From Actinomucor elegans (Eukaryota > Mucoromycota > Mucoromycetes > Mucorales > Mucoraceae), in contig JAMSLZ010000011.1 in the NCBI GenBank assembly GCA_026027325.1, forward strand, positions 620,001 to 684,000: 64,000 bases of DNA, written 5' to 3'. Of the stretch, positions 23,388 through 36,413 are shown piece after piece. Numbering within the stretch: the stretch's first letter is position 1; the number at the start of each line of letters is the position of its first letter. The position numbers and the translations under genes are program-made. The notes beneath the pieces are model-generated. The model saw only the letters and a program-made list of their open reading frames with translations. It was not told the DNA's origin and did not search any database.

Positions 23388-26300
23388 TTAAGATACAATC
23401 TTGATAACGCCATCTCGGTCACCACTAACAATCATTGGGTAAGGTATCTCGGTCAAAATAATGTCAGTAATAGCATCAGTATGATTACGCATCAAATACT
23501 GCTGTTGCACAATAGCATTGTTACTTCCACCTTGGGTTGTTGGCGCATTAAATCCAGTGCGACTACCAAGACTTGCTGTATTTTGATTTCGATTTGAATG
23601 CGTAAACTCAAAGTGAAACTTCATATTTTCAAACGTATTCGTACTAGAACAAAAAGTGGGTCAGAATAATTTGATTCATCTTTTTTGTTATTTAACAATT
23701 ACCTATATCTAGGCTTAGGTTCATCGATATCCAAGCCCAAAACGACGCTTGAGTTATCTACCCTTGCTGTGTCCCAGAACCGAATTTTACGATCGGAACC
23801 ACCTGTAATCATAAAGTGATGACCGGCTGGAGCAGCCACTGTACGAATCGAATTTTCTGCCAAATTGGATTCATTGTTGGTAAACGAATTGAGTAAGATA
23901 TCCTTGTCACTTGGAGTTTCCAGTGCTTTGTAGGCCTCTAGGACTACACCCATGGTCTTTTCGTCACCTGACTTCACAGCAAACACTTCCAGACATTGTA
24001 AAAACTCAATATCCCATACTGAAATCTCGTTGCGGCCAGCAGCAATACGCACTAACATTTTTTCGTGGTTGGCATCTCGTGCATCAGGTGTTAGTACCAT
24101 ATCACTGATGCAACTTTTGCTCGGATGCATCCACGATCTCAACATGATTTGAAACCGAAGGTCGTACAGCGTCAGGATGCCACGCATAGTGCCTACAAGC
24201 AACCAGGTATTTTTGGGGTCTATTACCATGGATGTAACGACACCATGGCTTTTTGGATTTTGTAGTTTCCAAATGATTTCCATAGTTAGCAGATCCAATG
24301 CATAGATGGTGCTTTTGGTAGTGGCAAACAATAGTATAGACTTGGATCCAGCCATTGTGTTCGAAGCATTGCTTGTAAAGTGCTTTATAATAATCGCGTA
24401 CTCATCCACTAACTGATATTCTCGAACAGTGATACATTTACCATATTTTAACGCTGCTCCAGCATTTTTAATATCCACACTGTTAGGAAAGACACTTGAG
24501 TCAAAGAACAGGATCATATTCACTAGTTACATACCGGAATATATGAATACTGCCGTTATCTGAAGCTGCTGCAATACTGTGGGTTTGCTGAATAAAGGTT
24601 ATACATTTGATACGGCCACCTTGCTGATTATATGTTGCTCTTGATCGATTGGTAACGTTTCTTTCTAAACGTGAACAGTCCCAAATCCTTACAGATCCAT
24701 CATCAGAACAGGACGCAAACAAGAGGTTATCAAAAGAAATGGCTAGCTGATTGATGGCAGCTGTATGCTCAGTAAAATGCGCAACCAATGTGCCAACTGG
24801 TTTCCAGTTATACAGCGTACTTGATGGCGACATGCTGCTGTTGACCAGTTTTTTGACGCGCTTCATAACAGCAGCGTCTCCAGAAAATTCAGGGATGTGT
24901 GGGGGAAACGCTTCCTTGGCGATTTTGTGCAGCAAGTTTTGCAAGTGAGCATAGCACGGTTGTGCTTTTCTGTGTACATCAACAATTAGCTTGATAATAC
25001 ATGCGTTTGGTGAATAGCTTACCCTTTGTCAGAAGATGTTGTTGTAGCATCCTGCTTGGATACTGATGGTGTACGTGGCTTTTCTGGCAAAAATACTGTC
25101 ATGGGTGTTACATTCAAATTCTTCAACAAGACTTCGCCCTGGAATAAAGTATCAGTAGTGAGTCCACGTAGGAATGTTATTTATATTTACCTTTAAATTG
25201 TTTTCATCTATTAGTTTGGGTCTGCTCATCTTTGTGATGGATACTTTAAAGATGTATTCACGCATATAGCGCAGTTTCTGTTCGTCCTCCAATGACATGC
25301 CATATCCCCTTAGTTTTTCCAGATAAAACTCGTCTCTATATACATATTTACGTAAGGTCAATCATCTTACTATGGTACATATATAATAACTTTCTTACTC
25401 TTTGGAATTATCATGATGGTCTATTGTGGCATAATTATCAAAGAAAGATCCTATATCTAAACCATTTAGTTGGAGACAATTCGCTATATTAAAGCCCATT
25501 TACCTTGTTGGCTAAGAGAAGATGCACGTGGCGCCTTTGAATTGTCTTTAAAGGGTTTACTTAACTGCTGCTTCCAGAATTTTGAAGACGCCGTTGCTTT
25601 TGCAGCCCATATGATAGTCTGTTCATACACTTGTCGTGGTACTGGAGTTTCCAAGTTCTCCAATAGAGACTGCTCATCAATATCAGCAATATCAGATCGC
25701 AAAAACGGTCTCAATAAAGGATATACAATGCACCATAGATCCGTCTTGGGCAGACGTTTGGCAGTAGAAGCAATAAACCCGACAGCACCGTATCGAATCC
25801 AAATATTGGGATGACACATCAGTGGCCAAACAGTGCCTATCAGCTCCCATAGCATCAGCTTTTGAAATAGGCCCAAGTCTGCTAAGCTAGTTAATGAGTT
25901 GAGTACCTTTTCTACAACAAACTCCTCGGCATCTATAGAGAAACCATTAGTTATTGAAAGCTTTTTGATTAGTGGTGGACTTGTACCTGTCAAGGATTGA
26001 ACCATTAATGGTAAAATATACTCTTCTAAACTTCGCGCACCAACAAATGTACCGACACCCTTAATACTCTCGAAAAACGCGCTACAAACACAGTTAATGA
26101 CTATAGTTAATTAAGGAAATCACCTCTAACCTTCTCAACATCCAGTCTTTTCCATTCAGATAAGTAATCATATGGCTAAGAAGTACGTCGTTCGCCTTTT
26201 GTCTGCCAAAAAACACACAGAGAGAAGTAATATCTGTCAGCAAAGCTCTTTTGACAGAACTTTCTGGATCAATTAACAAAATGGTTGCCTGTTCCTGTAT

Positions 26301-27982
26301 CACAGCATGAAGATCCTGAAGCGAAGAATCATATGCGGACTATTATAATGTTTAGTCTTGAACTATAACCATTCACAATGATTCATATAAATACCTCAAA
26401 ATCAAGATCCTCTGAATCGGTATCCTGCAGTGGATACACATTGTCTGTCTTGAGTAATTGGGTCATTTCCAAGAATCGCAAAGCTGTCTCTGCTAAAGAA
26501 GCGATGCAACTAGCATAGGTAGAGCGTACAAGCACATCGGAATCAGTTGAGAAAGGACGGATGCTGGGTATAATGAATTCAGGAAAGATGCGCGCGTTGA
26601 TTGGGGAAATCGATTCAACCATTGAGAGCTATATATATATATATATATTACAAAAAAAAAGGTACTAAGTAAACTGACTCTAAAGTATATGTTCAATTGG
26701 ATTTACCACTTGTGTTAGAGTGTTGATGGCATTAGCTCTCACTAACGCAGACTCGTCTGTTAGCAATACAATCAAGTAAGGCACTAGACGATCTAATTTA
26801 ACATCATCAGGAAGTCTGCCAGCAAGGGTCAAGAAAATGCTCAATGCTTTTAGTTTTGAACTTGGATAAAGAGTATTCCGCACCAAAGAACATATAAAGG
26901 ATAGCAAGATCAATGATCCTTCCTCTATCAAATGCATCAGTTACGGTTTTTGTAATCACTATGGTTTATACGGTACCATCATTGGGTTTGGAAATAAAGT
27001 CCAAAATCTTTTCGAAATCATAAAATACGCGCTCAATCTTCTCGTCTGCATCTGTCAGCTTTCTACTGTTGAAGCTAGGATAGGCGGAGGATAAAGCAGA
27101 TAGGATGGTTGGGTCATCATTTTGCTTTTGCTGTTGGTAATCGATTTTTTCATTCAGTGAGCTCATGTAAGGGTATAAAAACGAGTAAAAATAATGAGGA
27201 AAGGCTTTGCTGTGCCATTCTGACAGATACTCTTCAGCCGATAAACGCTTCTTTGGATCGATTTGGATCATGTGTTTAATCATATCCTAGTAAACTATGT
27301 TAGTACATGCAATAATAGAAAGCGTATTCAAGGATTTACTCTTATATGTGTGTCTTCTATTTGCTCCAAACTGGTATCAGGATTATATTCACCACTTCTG
27401 TATTTGAAAAGCTGAGACAACGTAAACAAAGGCGTGCTCTCCAAGAACAATTCAGCAATGACACATCTGCTCGTAATATCATTAGACGGTTATTCGTCTC
27501 ATAGTTTGTATCTATTACCCAACCGAGAAAATATCCATTTCAGGTGTTAATTCGCTCTTGTAGCTGTCTTGAGCTAATTTTTTCTAAATGATCTACTTAG
27601 ATAGTTTTCTAATGCCCGTTTCTTTACGTTTTACCATTCTTTGATCGATCTCGGTTCCAGATTGATAGAATCGTTCAGGTGCAATATAACATGTTCGTCG
27701 ATATGATGTATCAAAGAAATACGAGTAATCAGCAGGGTTATTCTAATCAGACATGTTATTTTGAGCCTCGTTTGTCATGTTCCATGCTTACTTCAGGTAA
27801 GTATGTTGGTTTATAGAATGCATAATCCACTAAATAAGCCCAGTTCCATGAAGTAACTAATACGTTCTCGGTCTTAATATCACCATGACAGACGCCTTTA
27901 GCATGTGAGTCAGCAATTCCTCTCAGGATTTGATAAGCAATCCACTTTTTCTCGATTACAGTTAAAAAGGGTCGAATACTGA

Positions 27983-28022
<40 letters not shown>

Positions 28023-28515
28023 TCTGGTTCAGTATTCCCAGTTGACTCGAAAGTAACTTCGAAACATACCTGATTCTATCATATAAACTACTATAAAGAT
28101 ACTGTCGAACCAGATAAGCTGCTCTGTCAGTTTCCATGACACGTTGAAAGTAAAAGGCATTAGGCACATTGTGTAGCAACTCGTATTCCTCTATCCAAAT
28201 ATATAAGATAAACGATCTATTATAAATCAAGTAAGAACGCGTATACCTTTAATTTTTTCGACTTGTGTAGCTAAATTGATACCCAATTCAGGTTTAATGA
28301 ACAATTTGATAACTACATAACCATCTTTGTGTCTTCCACGGAGCGTTTTCATAAATCGAGCAGTACCAATACTACATGCATAAACGTTAGTGTGCAATTG
28401 ATTGTCAACAAGTATGTGTCGTTTCTTGCCTTTTCTCATAATAGACGTCACCCAGCTCGCTTACATAACTACCGATGGCAGCAATGTCAGTGAAAATTGA
28501 AATGTTGTTTCCCAT
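23388..28515 (-). CDS. VPS15: VPS15 (PIK3R4-type) regulatory protein kinase, 1375 aa
   Basis: Nineteen exons sum to 1375 residues (first 28430-28515, 28247-28371, 28070-28190, 27792-27978; last 23703-24479, 23388-23643). VPS15 binds the lipid kinase VPS34 and Beclin for autophagy and endosomal sorting. The N-terminus MGNNIS is a myristoylation signal. The kinase-like domain keeps HGDIKTEN (Asp144) but has DYA in place of DFG (162-164), normal for VPS15. HEAT repeats fill the middle (e.g. [16 protein letters not shown]), and C-terminal WD40 repeats follow ([24 protein letters not shown]). The first intron uses a GC donor (AAAAG|GCAAGA), needed to give [14 protein letters not shown] 52-nt intron (26925-26976) joins the kinase and HEAT regions. 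Confidence 0.94.
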
Positions 28516-30644
28516 TGATGGTATGCTTTGATCTTGATAGAAAACTAAGGAAAAGAGGGCTTTTTATGGCTCGCGCAAGTCAGTGATATCATGTGATTGG
28601 CCCTGGGTTTGCCTGGTCTTTATGCGTCCTGGAATTGTACTGAAGAGTTCTTTAAAAGCTATTGTTTGATATGTTCATCCAAAATTAATGCCTATGAAGT
28701 ATCTTTAATGTATTTCGTACTATTTTATATGGGTCTATTATTGATTCTATTTCTTAAACAATCCATCTCGTTTTACACGGATTTATGTTGACGCGTTTCA
28801 TACATATTTGGTTTTATTGGACAGCGGACGATGAAATATTAATGGTCACTAATGGAAAAATTCGAATGAATTTCGAATGAGTGAATTCAAGTTAACCTGC
28901 AATTTACTACATTTACACGATTTTTAGGTGAATCTTATTATGACCTTAATCACCTATATACTTTGCATGCGTTAACCATGCATACATAATGAAAACACAT
29001 ACGTGTAATTATGACTCTTTATTCGATAAGATAAACGATACGAAATGGGTATATAGTATTAAATTAATCTATCTATTTACTGACTGCGGCGGTCTTTGAT
29101 ATCCAGCATTTCTTGCATTTTTTGCCTGCACACCTTCCGCTTGAAGCCTAAAAGTTTCCTTCTTTTTGATCCATTATGTAATAGTTTTAGAATGTATACT
29201 TGCATTTTCTTTCTGTTATATTTGCTTCTATTGGTCCATTTTTCTTGCACAAGAAACTTGCAAGACCAACACCTTACACACTTGTCGATTATAGCAAGTC
29301 GTTCATTTGAAGCTATCGACTGTTGTAATACCAACTGTACTATGGATAGCTTATTAAGAGAAGAAAGCAGCTTCCAGCTTTTTATATGCAGTAACGCTGA
29401 CAAAGCTGATATTTACGGACGATTGTTGAATGAGTACAATACGTTTCCTCATACCAATGGATGCAGAACGTTAGTCTCAATTAAAGTAAAATAGAGCAAT
29501 CTCTTGTATGACTTTACACGGAGAGTAAATGCTCAAAGAGGTATTGGCTCTGCACCTTTGCCGTTCTGCAGATATCGCGATCGACTACTTGCAATGGTTC
29601 AAAGAATGGAGACAGTAACGCCAATCCACTGTATACTCTGACGGTTTTGGGAGGTAATTAACATACAATCTTTAGAGTGAGCATGTATCTGGATGATACT
29701 ATGCGGTATTAAGATACAAAGAACTACACATATTTAAGATCTCAGCTCATCTAATCTGACATTCAATAATAATACAATATTTAATAGAGCTCAAGCTGTG
29801 CAATATAGAGATCTTGGTCTTTCTTTTACATTAATAAACAAACCGCACGTTCAGCGTGGTCGAATTGTTTTAGTCCCTTTTGTGGTAGAAATCAACTTGT
29901 ATATTCCATGTAACTCTCATACTCGTCGTCTAAGAGTGATCAAATAATCGATAATCGTCAAACAGATGCTGAGAGGAGTGGAGGTAGGCGTTGACCCGGA
30001 CATGGTTCAATGAGGATATACATTGTTCGATGGTAGAGATGAACAAAACAAACCAGGCTCGTTCTGATCCTATGAGAACACTTTTCGGAAGATTTACAGA
30101 ATCAACCAAGGAATTTCATGAAGGGTGGCGTTATTTGGACTGCAAAATCTGATTATGAAGAGATTCCAACTAAATCGGGTTTGAATAATGCTGCCTACTA
30201 TATTGACGGAATGTAATACTTTTAGACATAAAAAAAAGTCCAAGAATTCAACTTTTTTATGGCCAAGTTATTCAGTTTGAGGCATAAAAAGGTGTAGCTC
30301 AGTAATTTGACATAAAAAGACAGTAAACGAAACACGAATTGCTAAATTATATGCAACATTACCACTAGTTCTGTTAAAATCTTCAATTTAAGCCCTATGC
30401 AACAAACATTTACAATTGTATCTTCATTGATTAACTGATAATATTTACTGCAGATAAAACTGAATCGTAATTCGCTTCCTAATCTCCCACTCGCCACACC
30501 AGCAAGATAGAACCTAGAGTGTCTAACAGTTTCATATATCAAAGCAAAATGAATTATAGAAAGAAACAACGCTTTTTATTATATATAACGAAACGCTAAA
30601 CTATGAACCAGCATAAAGAAGCATGTAGATATATCAAACGTTAC
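28516..30644. other. Intergenic region, 2.1 kb, with one doubtful ORF
   Basis: Apart from the doubtful ORF at 29077-29403, nothing coding is supported. Around 30220-30325 there are three spaced degenerate copies of a TTTGA(G)GCATAAAAA motif. The left edge is the VPS15 promoter. Confidence 0.45.
29077..29403 (-). CDS. Hypothetical basic protein, doubtful
   Basis: An open frame of 108 codons rich in Lys and Arg toward its C-terminus (e.g. NRSKYNRKKMQVYI, GSKRRKLLGFKRKVC) with a CVRCWSC stretch. No family is recognised. An upstream exon beginning MRKRIVLIQQSS (minus strand near 29455) with a GTAAAT donor could precede it, but the phase was not settled. Its length is above average for chance in this AT-rich DNA, and a plus-strand ORF overlaps it. 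It may be a small nuclear/nucleolar protein or chance. Confidence 0.25.
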   Translation of the reverse strand: MSALLHIKSWKLLSSLNKLSIVQLVLQQSIASNERLAIIDKCVRCWSCKFLVQEKWTNRSKYNRKKMQVYILKLLHNGSKRRKLLGFKRKVCRQKMQEMLDIKDRRSQ

Positions 30645-31401
30645 TTATTGAGCTGAATCGATAGCAGCTTGAGCTCCAGCATAGGACTCCATAACACGAG
30701 CGTAGCTGGGCATACGCTTAGCAAACAAAGCAGCCAAACCTTCCATGTCAATACGCCAGTCGCGAGCCAATTCACAAGCAATAGCAAACCAGTTTGTTAA
30801 TTGAATACCTGCAGCCTGCATTCTCAACCAAGAAGCATCACGTACGTCTTTAGAGAAGGTACCAGAGGCATCGGTAACAACAAAGACATCATAACCAGCA
30901 TTCTTGGCAGACATAGCTACGAATGTAACACATACATCTGTAACAATACCTGAAATGACAAGCTGCTTCTTGCCAGTGTCCTTGACGGCTTGGACAAAAT
31001 CAGGGTTATCCCAAGCATTTATTTCACCAGGACGCTTGATGAAAGGAGCATCAGGGAACCTAATTATTTTCACATCAAGTCAGAACATAAAAGCACATGT
31101 ATTATGCATTGTAAACTTACAAGTTACTGACGTCAGGAATTAATGGACCATTGGGGCCATCTTCGCGAGAGGAAGTGAGGATAGTAGGAGCATTAAAGAA
31201 CTTGGCAGTTTCAGCAAGGCCCATGATGTTAGTATAGAAAGTATCAGGATTATAGTCATGGACAAGATTGAAGAGACCAGTTTGGTGATCGACAAACAAG
31301 AAGGCAGTGTCATTCAAGTTGAGACGAGGGAAGGCATATGCTGCCACAGAGGAAGTCAAAGTGCCAACAACGACAAGAACAGCAGAGATAGAGAAACGCA
31401 T
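30645..31401 (-). CDS. Secreted isochorismatase-family hydrolase (YcaC-like), 231 aa
   Basis: Exons 31121-31401 and 30645-31059 encode 231 residues. The first 22 residues (MRFSISAVLVVVGTLTSSVA) are a clear signal peptide. The isochorismatase fold follows with the expected catalytic triad: Asp38 in FLFVDHQTG, Lys102 in PFIKRPGEI and Cys137 in SGIVTDVCV. The segment RPGEINAWDNPDF and the C-terminus (ELARDWRIDMEGLAALF) resemble the YcaC subgroup of unknown substrate, often bacterial. Secretion is unusual for the family, and the ORF uses more G/C-ending codons than its surroundings. The substrate is not known; an amide or nicotinamide-like compound is only a guess from the fold. Confidence 0.85.
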
Positions 31402-31775
31402 TGTTAATAATATGTAAAACTGTTAATAGATGTAATGCTTTGAATAACGAAAAAAAAACACACAATAACGTGTCTATATTTATATGCGTTTCTTGAATCA
31501 GGATACTAACATTTATTCCTCTTCTTTTATCCATGTTTGCTATATCGTCAGATATTAGGATTTATTGTACCATCATAATAGCGAGGCCTTCAAAATGCAA
31601 GGCCAAATTGAAGCTCGGGATGTTCCAGTATTTGATGATTCCTATGGATATTTTTTTAAGGTCTTTCACGAGCAGGTATTGACTGGGAAAAAAAATTTAT
31701 TTAATCCGAAATGGATTTTCGTAAAACGTTTCATAGGGCTGTTTGTGAATGACCTTTTACAAAAATATGTATCTG

Positions 31776-31809
<34 letters not shown>

Positions 31810-32395
31810 ATAAAATGATAAAGGCTGAAATGATAGAAATGCCATCAGTAACAGCTTCATAGTTTAAAATAATACAAAAAAGGGAAAGTTTTCTAACCAT
31901 CAGCACACACACTGTAAATGTTTCCAACTTGATCTTTTGTAATTTTTTCAAATAAAAACAATTTATCTCCTCTTTCTATTGCTTCATTTCCTTGTCGCAG
32001 TTGATTCATACTGTGTTAGTGTCAAATATATATCCATTAGACCGAATTAAAACGAAAATTTAAACAATTCATACCAAATAAATATACCTGCGTAATAAGC
32101 TATCAAAGCCAGTCTATTATTATATATATAGAATTACCGTTTTGATATATGCTGATAGTCTATAGATATGTTTTATATCAAGTTGATAAATATATATATA
32201 TATATACTATCAGTCTCTCAATTACCTCTATATAAAGGGATTAAAAAGTAAGTATACCATGCTGATAGGTAAGAAGCAATACCATGCTTCTTTTAACGTA
32301 GACCTTATATTTAATAATATCAGCCAAGGCCATCCGCTTAAATCCCAGTACAGAATTTAACAATGGATAAACTGTTTATTTCTAGCAGGATTGAG

Positions 32396-32428
<33 letters not shown>
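31402..32428. other. Intergenic region with TA and TTA microsatellites
   Basis: About 1 kb, very AT-rich, with a TA run at 31777-31805, TATATATA clusters near 32190-32210 and a (TTA) run that ends in the stop codon of the next gene. Short open frames (e.g. 31565-31807) end in the TA repeat and are not called. Confidence 0.5.
31777..31805. repeat. (TA)n microsatellite
   Basis: About 14 uninterrupted TA units in an intergenic spacer. Confidence 0.9.

Positions 32429-32431
<3 letters not shown>
32399..32431. repeat. (TTA)n/(TAA)n microsatellite merging with a stop codon
   Basis: About ten TTA units on the plus strand. Read on the minus strand, the TAA stop codon of the membrane-protein gene is the first unit and is followed in frame by further TAA units. 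Confidence 0.9.
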
Positions 32432-32433
<2 letters not shown>

Positions 32434-33579
32434 CAGCAACTTGAGAAAACGCATTAGACATAGTATTCACGCCCCAGTTAGCATTTTGCACTGCTTCTGT
32501 ATTTCCATCCATCTTCTTTTGCTCTTCTTCAGATCTCCAGAAAGCAACCTGGTCTACTACATGGCCTTTGATAATATAGGTATAGAACCAAGTAAAAACT
32601 GTCATAAAGAAGGCAGCTAACCCAAACAGCACATAACCATACAGTTGAGCTTTACCAATATCTGTGCTGGTCATAACAACGATCACTTTAACAATAAAGG
32701 CGGTGATTAGCAATAGACCCCAAGTAACTGTCATGAATCGCATATCATGTCTGAATTTTGCCATATTCCTATACAAGTAATCCAATCTTCTTTGACCTGA
32801 AGACGAAGTAAGGCGTTGGTCATCTTGTTTTTGTAAAAGTTCTTCTTCTGGCCTTGGCATCACTTGATTTGCCAATTGAAAAGTTAATGGTTTCAGCTCG
32901 AAAGAGCCTATCTTGATGGGTATTACTGAGATGATACAACAAACTCCTACAAGTAGTGGTACAATGGATTCACAAATTGCCGCAGTCTTTTCTTCGGGTT
33001 CAGCAATAGACTAAAAAACGAATTAGCAGGTTGATCGCTTTTTCTTTTTTTCTTCTATTAGGGTGTTACCAAAATCCCGGTAATAAGAAAACTAACACCA
33101 GCCACAAAGCCGAGAGGGTCAAACGTGCGATCTTTTATCATACGTCTATCATAAAAACCAAAAAGTTATTTAACCATATATATAGGCTGTACGGTTATTA
33201 AGCTACTTTACATGCCAACAATGATTAATGGTGGAGCTGAGGCTATGATCATCGCCAGTACTTGACCTGTATACGGTTTTAGAATGTTATAAAGTAAAAT
33301 AGGCAATCCAATACTCCATAAGATGGCCAATATAAAGTTCCAAATAGGTCGTCCTCTCATAAAACTAAAGCTGAAAATATCTTGAAGATCGCCCAAGTCC
33401 ATTGGCTGCTCTTCATCTCTTCTTTGTGGTGCATATTTGTATTTTCCAACAAATTCATCGCTTTCTTCCTCTTCCGCCTCTTGCTGTAGTCGTGGGTTAT
33501 TCTTATTCCCTTGACTATCCAAAAGCTGTCCTGAAGACTCGGATCTCACTTTGTTTTCAGTACGAAAAGGCCAAACCAT
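32429..33579 (-). CDS. Multi-pass membrane protein, VC0807-like, 341 aa
   Basis: Exons 33212-33579, 33070-33145 and 32429-33010 encode 341 residues. The N-terminal ~75 residues are polar and acidic (QQEAEEEESDEFVG). A membrane domain follows, with repeated hydrophobic segments: WNFILAILWSIGLPILLYN, then GQVLAMIIASAPPLIIVGI, RMIKDRTFDPLGFVAGVSFL, and after a loop TWGLLLITAFIVKVIVVM and LFGLAAFFMTVFTWFYTYI. The helix-PxLLYxxLxP...ASAPP...R pattern recalls the VC0807-type family of uncharacterised bacterial and fungal membrane proteins. Function is unknown. An upstream in-frame Met exists, but MVWPFRTEN is the better start because the leader before it is Phe-rich and low in complexity. Confidence 0.75.
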
Positions 33580-35194
33580 GATTCTTTTTCTTACGGAAAG
33601 AGGAAAGAAAAAGAAAAATTTCAAAGTGTCTAATTCATGTTTGAAATAGGCCAATCAATCGGTGTTACCATTATTCCGTTTGATATAATACAATGCGCCC
33701 GCCAAGAAACTGTATAACAAAAGCAGGCTTTGTTTAATCTTTATTAAGTATGCCGATAGTTGCATGGCCGATCTTTTATTCAAACACATATCAATTCGAA
33801 CAGTACAAATAATAAGAGTCTTCTTATTGTTCTTTGTACAATGAACACTTGTCGGATACAGGCTATAAATACGCGTTTTTGCATTAACCAAGTCCAAATA
33901 AAAATGAAGTGAGAAGACTACGCGTCTATTATTTCTAATTAGCAACGCACTTTTCGATAAACGTTGGTTTAACCATGTGTCTGATTATTGCTCCATACGC
34001 AAAATGGGCCGTTATATCTTGTAAATCTGAATACATTACAATTATTAACGTTTTCGCATATTTCATCAATTACCTTCCCTGGAGAAAGCGTATGTGAATA
34101 AAAAATAAGACTATTAGGATGCTGTTAACGATAAAAAAAAACGCCCATGCAATTGAAAATGACACATAAAAGTACTACTATGGCAAGTTAAAACACCTGG
34201 TAACTGGGCTGCGTCTAATCTGGGTGCTCGGCCTCCGCTTAAATTTTTTAACTCGGTTCTTGTTAGCGCTTATGAAACATCAAAGTATCAATGTGTACTA
34301 TTGACAATATTAAACAAAGTTGAATGAAGGATCTTACTTTTAAAATATCTATGATACCAAGAGAGAGGGAAAAAATAGTGATGTAAATATATATGAGATT
34401 CTCTCGGTCTTTTATTGGCTGTTGGTGGTTTCAACAAATAGCTCATGCTTTTTGTTTTAGAGGATATCTGCGACAGGAAGATGTTTATTGAACTTTGAAT
34501 CGTTTTTTAATCAAAGTACGAGGAATATATTGTACACAAGGTGATTTTCACTATTTTGATATACAGGACGAGTATGGAATATCCAGGGAGGTTTCTAGAA
34601 TATTAAAAAAAAATCAATAGTGGAAAATGCATCTATCAAGCAAATACTCAAAGCTTCGTGCTCTCTAATACTTCTAAAATGAGATTATAGCGAGCTAGTA
34701 TGTAGCTACTCAAACTACCCTGGTGATTCTTGATGCAAACACACTTTAGATGCTGTAAAACCAGTATTGTACCAAATGGAAAGCCATAAAGCGTATAGAT
34801 GCTACTCTTTCAATAAAAGCATCGCGTCTATCACTTTTTTTGGGGAGTTCTTTTTTGTATATATATTAATATGTTAGGGCTTCGCTCTATGAAGTAATTC
34901 ATGCTTATTAATTACTTATCTTTTTTTCATAATAGACGTTATTTGGTAGATTCAGTTAACAACGAACAGTCAATAAAACATTGGTTGATCCTGAGCACTT
35001 CGGAAGATGTGCAATAGTTTGCAATACACTAATACGATTGGATTACATAGACCAATAAGACTACTAGCTCTTCAGTTATTTATACGTCGCTCAACCAATG
35101 GAAATGAAGTGTAAATTCGGACGCTTCTTTCAAAGCAATCATTTTAGTCGACTATCCTCTTTCTTTCTTGTAAAACAATAATATAATAACATAA
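33580..35194. other. Intergenic region, 1.6 kb, between divergent genes
   Basis: The spacer between the membrane-protein gene and BET3. No gene or RNA is recognised. One 96-codon open frame at 33655-33945 has no family features. Promoters of both flanking genes should lie at its ends. Confidence 0.5.
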
Positions 35195-36021
35195 ATGTCA
35201 TCTACTCCTGCAGTGAAGCAATACAAAGCCTTGGGCGATGACGTTTGGAAGTCTAAAGTAGACAAGATTGTGAGTGCTTATCAACTGCAAAAAAAAAAAA
35301 AAAAAAAATAGCGCGCCATTTATCATAATTAACAAAACGAAATGTAGAATGCCGAACTCTTTACATTGACATATGGTTCCATGGTTGTTCAACTTGTAAA
35401 GGACTTTGAGGATTATAGTGAAGTCAACAAGCAACTCGAGAAAATGTAGGCATGATGGAGTCAGGCACCATTGGAATTCAACTCAAACCATCTTTTGCAA
35501 TAGGGGTTATAATATTGGACAGCGTATGATTGAGGACTTTTTGGCTAGATCAGGTATTGGTCGTTGTTCAGAGTTTAGAGATACAGCAGAGGCAGTATCC
35601 AAGGTAAATTTTGGATTGAATAAAAACCATGCAAGTTGCTGAGCATATTTTATCAGGTTGGCTTCAAGATGTTCCTTAATATCACGCCTGCAGTGACGAA
35701 TTGGTCAAGCGACAATAAAGAATTTTCTCTTGTATTCGACGAAAACCCACTCACTGATTTTGTTGAATTACCTGATGAGGCTTTGGATGGTGGATTATGG
35801 TATTCCAATGTGTATTGCGGTGTTTTACGTGGCGCACTTGAAATGGTAAATTGTCAATGTATGCCAGCGTATTAAGAAATATTCTAAGCAAACTATAATA
35901 GGTACAAATGCAAGTAGAAGCGCACTTTGTCAGCGATACACTTCGTGGAGATGATACAACTGAAATGCGTATAAAACTAGTCCGTTATCTGGAAGAAGAA
36001 GTTCCTGTTGGTGAGGATTAG
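35195..36021 (+). CDS. BET3: TRAPP complex subunit Bet3/TRAPPC3, 193 aa
   Basis: Exons 35195-35269, 35348-35445, 35504-35603, 35657-35845 and 35902-36021 give 193 residues. Bet3 is a core subunit of the TRAPP tethering complexes that activate Rab1/Ypt1 at the Golgi. Conserved segments are [39 protein letters not shown] (with the Cys that is palmitoylated in orthologues), [40 protein letters not shown] and the acidic end. Length and order match the family. All introns are GT-AG and 50-80 nt. Confidence 0.95.
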
Positions 36022-36141
36022 AGAGCTTGGATACCTTTTCTTTTTTTATTAAAAAAACAAAAAGCCCTGTGTATAACATAATTGTATGATTGTTTTATTT
36101 TATTTACACATATATCTATGATTACAAGTTGGTATGATAAG

Positions 36142-36413
36142 TTATTGAGTCTTATTTCCACGGAATCGCATACGAGGATCAATCTAAAAAATAAGTTAGT
36201 GATTTAATCGGCTTCTAATTAAACTTCAGTCTATACCATGCCACGTTTGCATTCAGCAAAACTCTTTTTAATGCTAAGGCATTCGCTTGGTACATCGGCT
36301 TTATGTTCTTCTTTAAAACATTCCTTTACAGTATTACGTTTAATCAAGACACAGTTGGACTTGAGCATACACTCGATGAGTTCTTCTCTGATTTCTTTGC
36401 ACGAAGAAGGCAT
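36142..36413 (-). CDS. PET191: Cytochrome c oxidase assembly factor COA5/Pet191, 72 aa
   Basis: Exons 36237-36413 and 36142-36183 encode 72 residues. Pet191/COA5 is a soluble intermembrane-space protein needed for complex IV assembly. Two CX9C pairs are visible (C5-C15 and C45-C55), with two further Cys (C21, C32) as in the family. The start MPSSCKEIREEL and the end IDPRMRFRGNK match the conserved ends of COA5. The gene is convergent with BET3, with 120 bp between the stop codons. Confidence 0.92.

Noticed and set aside
28597..28791. 64-codon hydrophobic ORF upstream of VPS15
   Set aside because: Composition of random AT-rich DNA; lies in the promoter side of VPS15.
31565..31807. 80-codon plus-strand ORF
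   Set aside because: Ends by running into the TA microsatellite; no motif or conserved composition.
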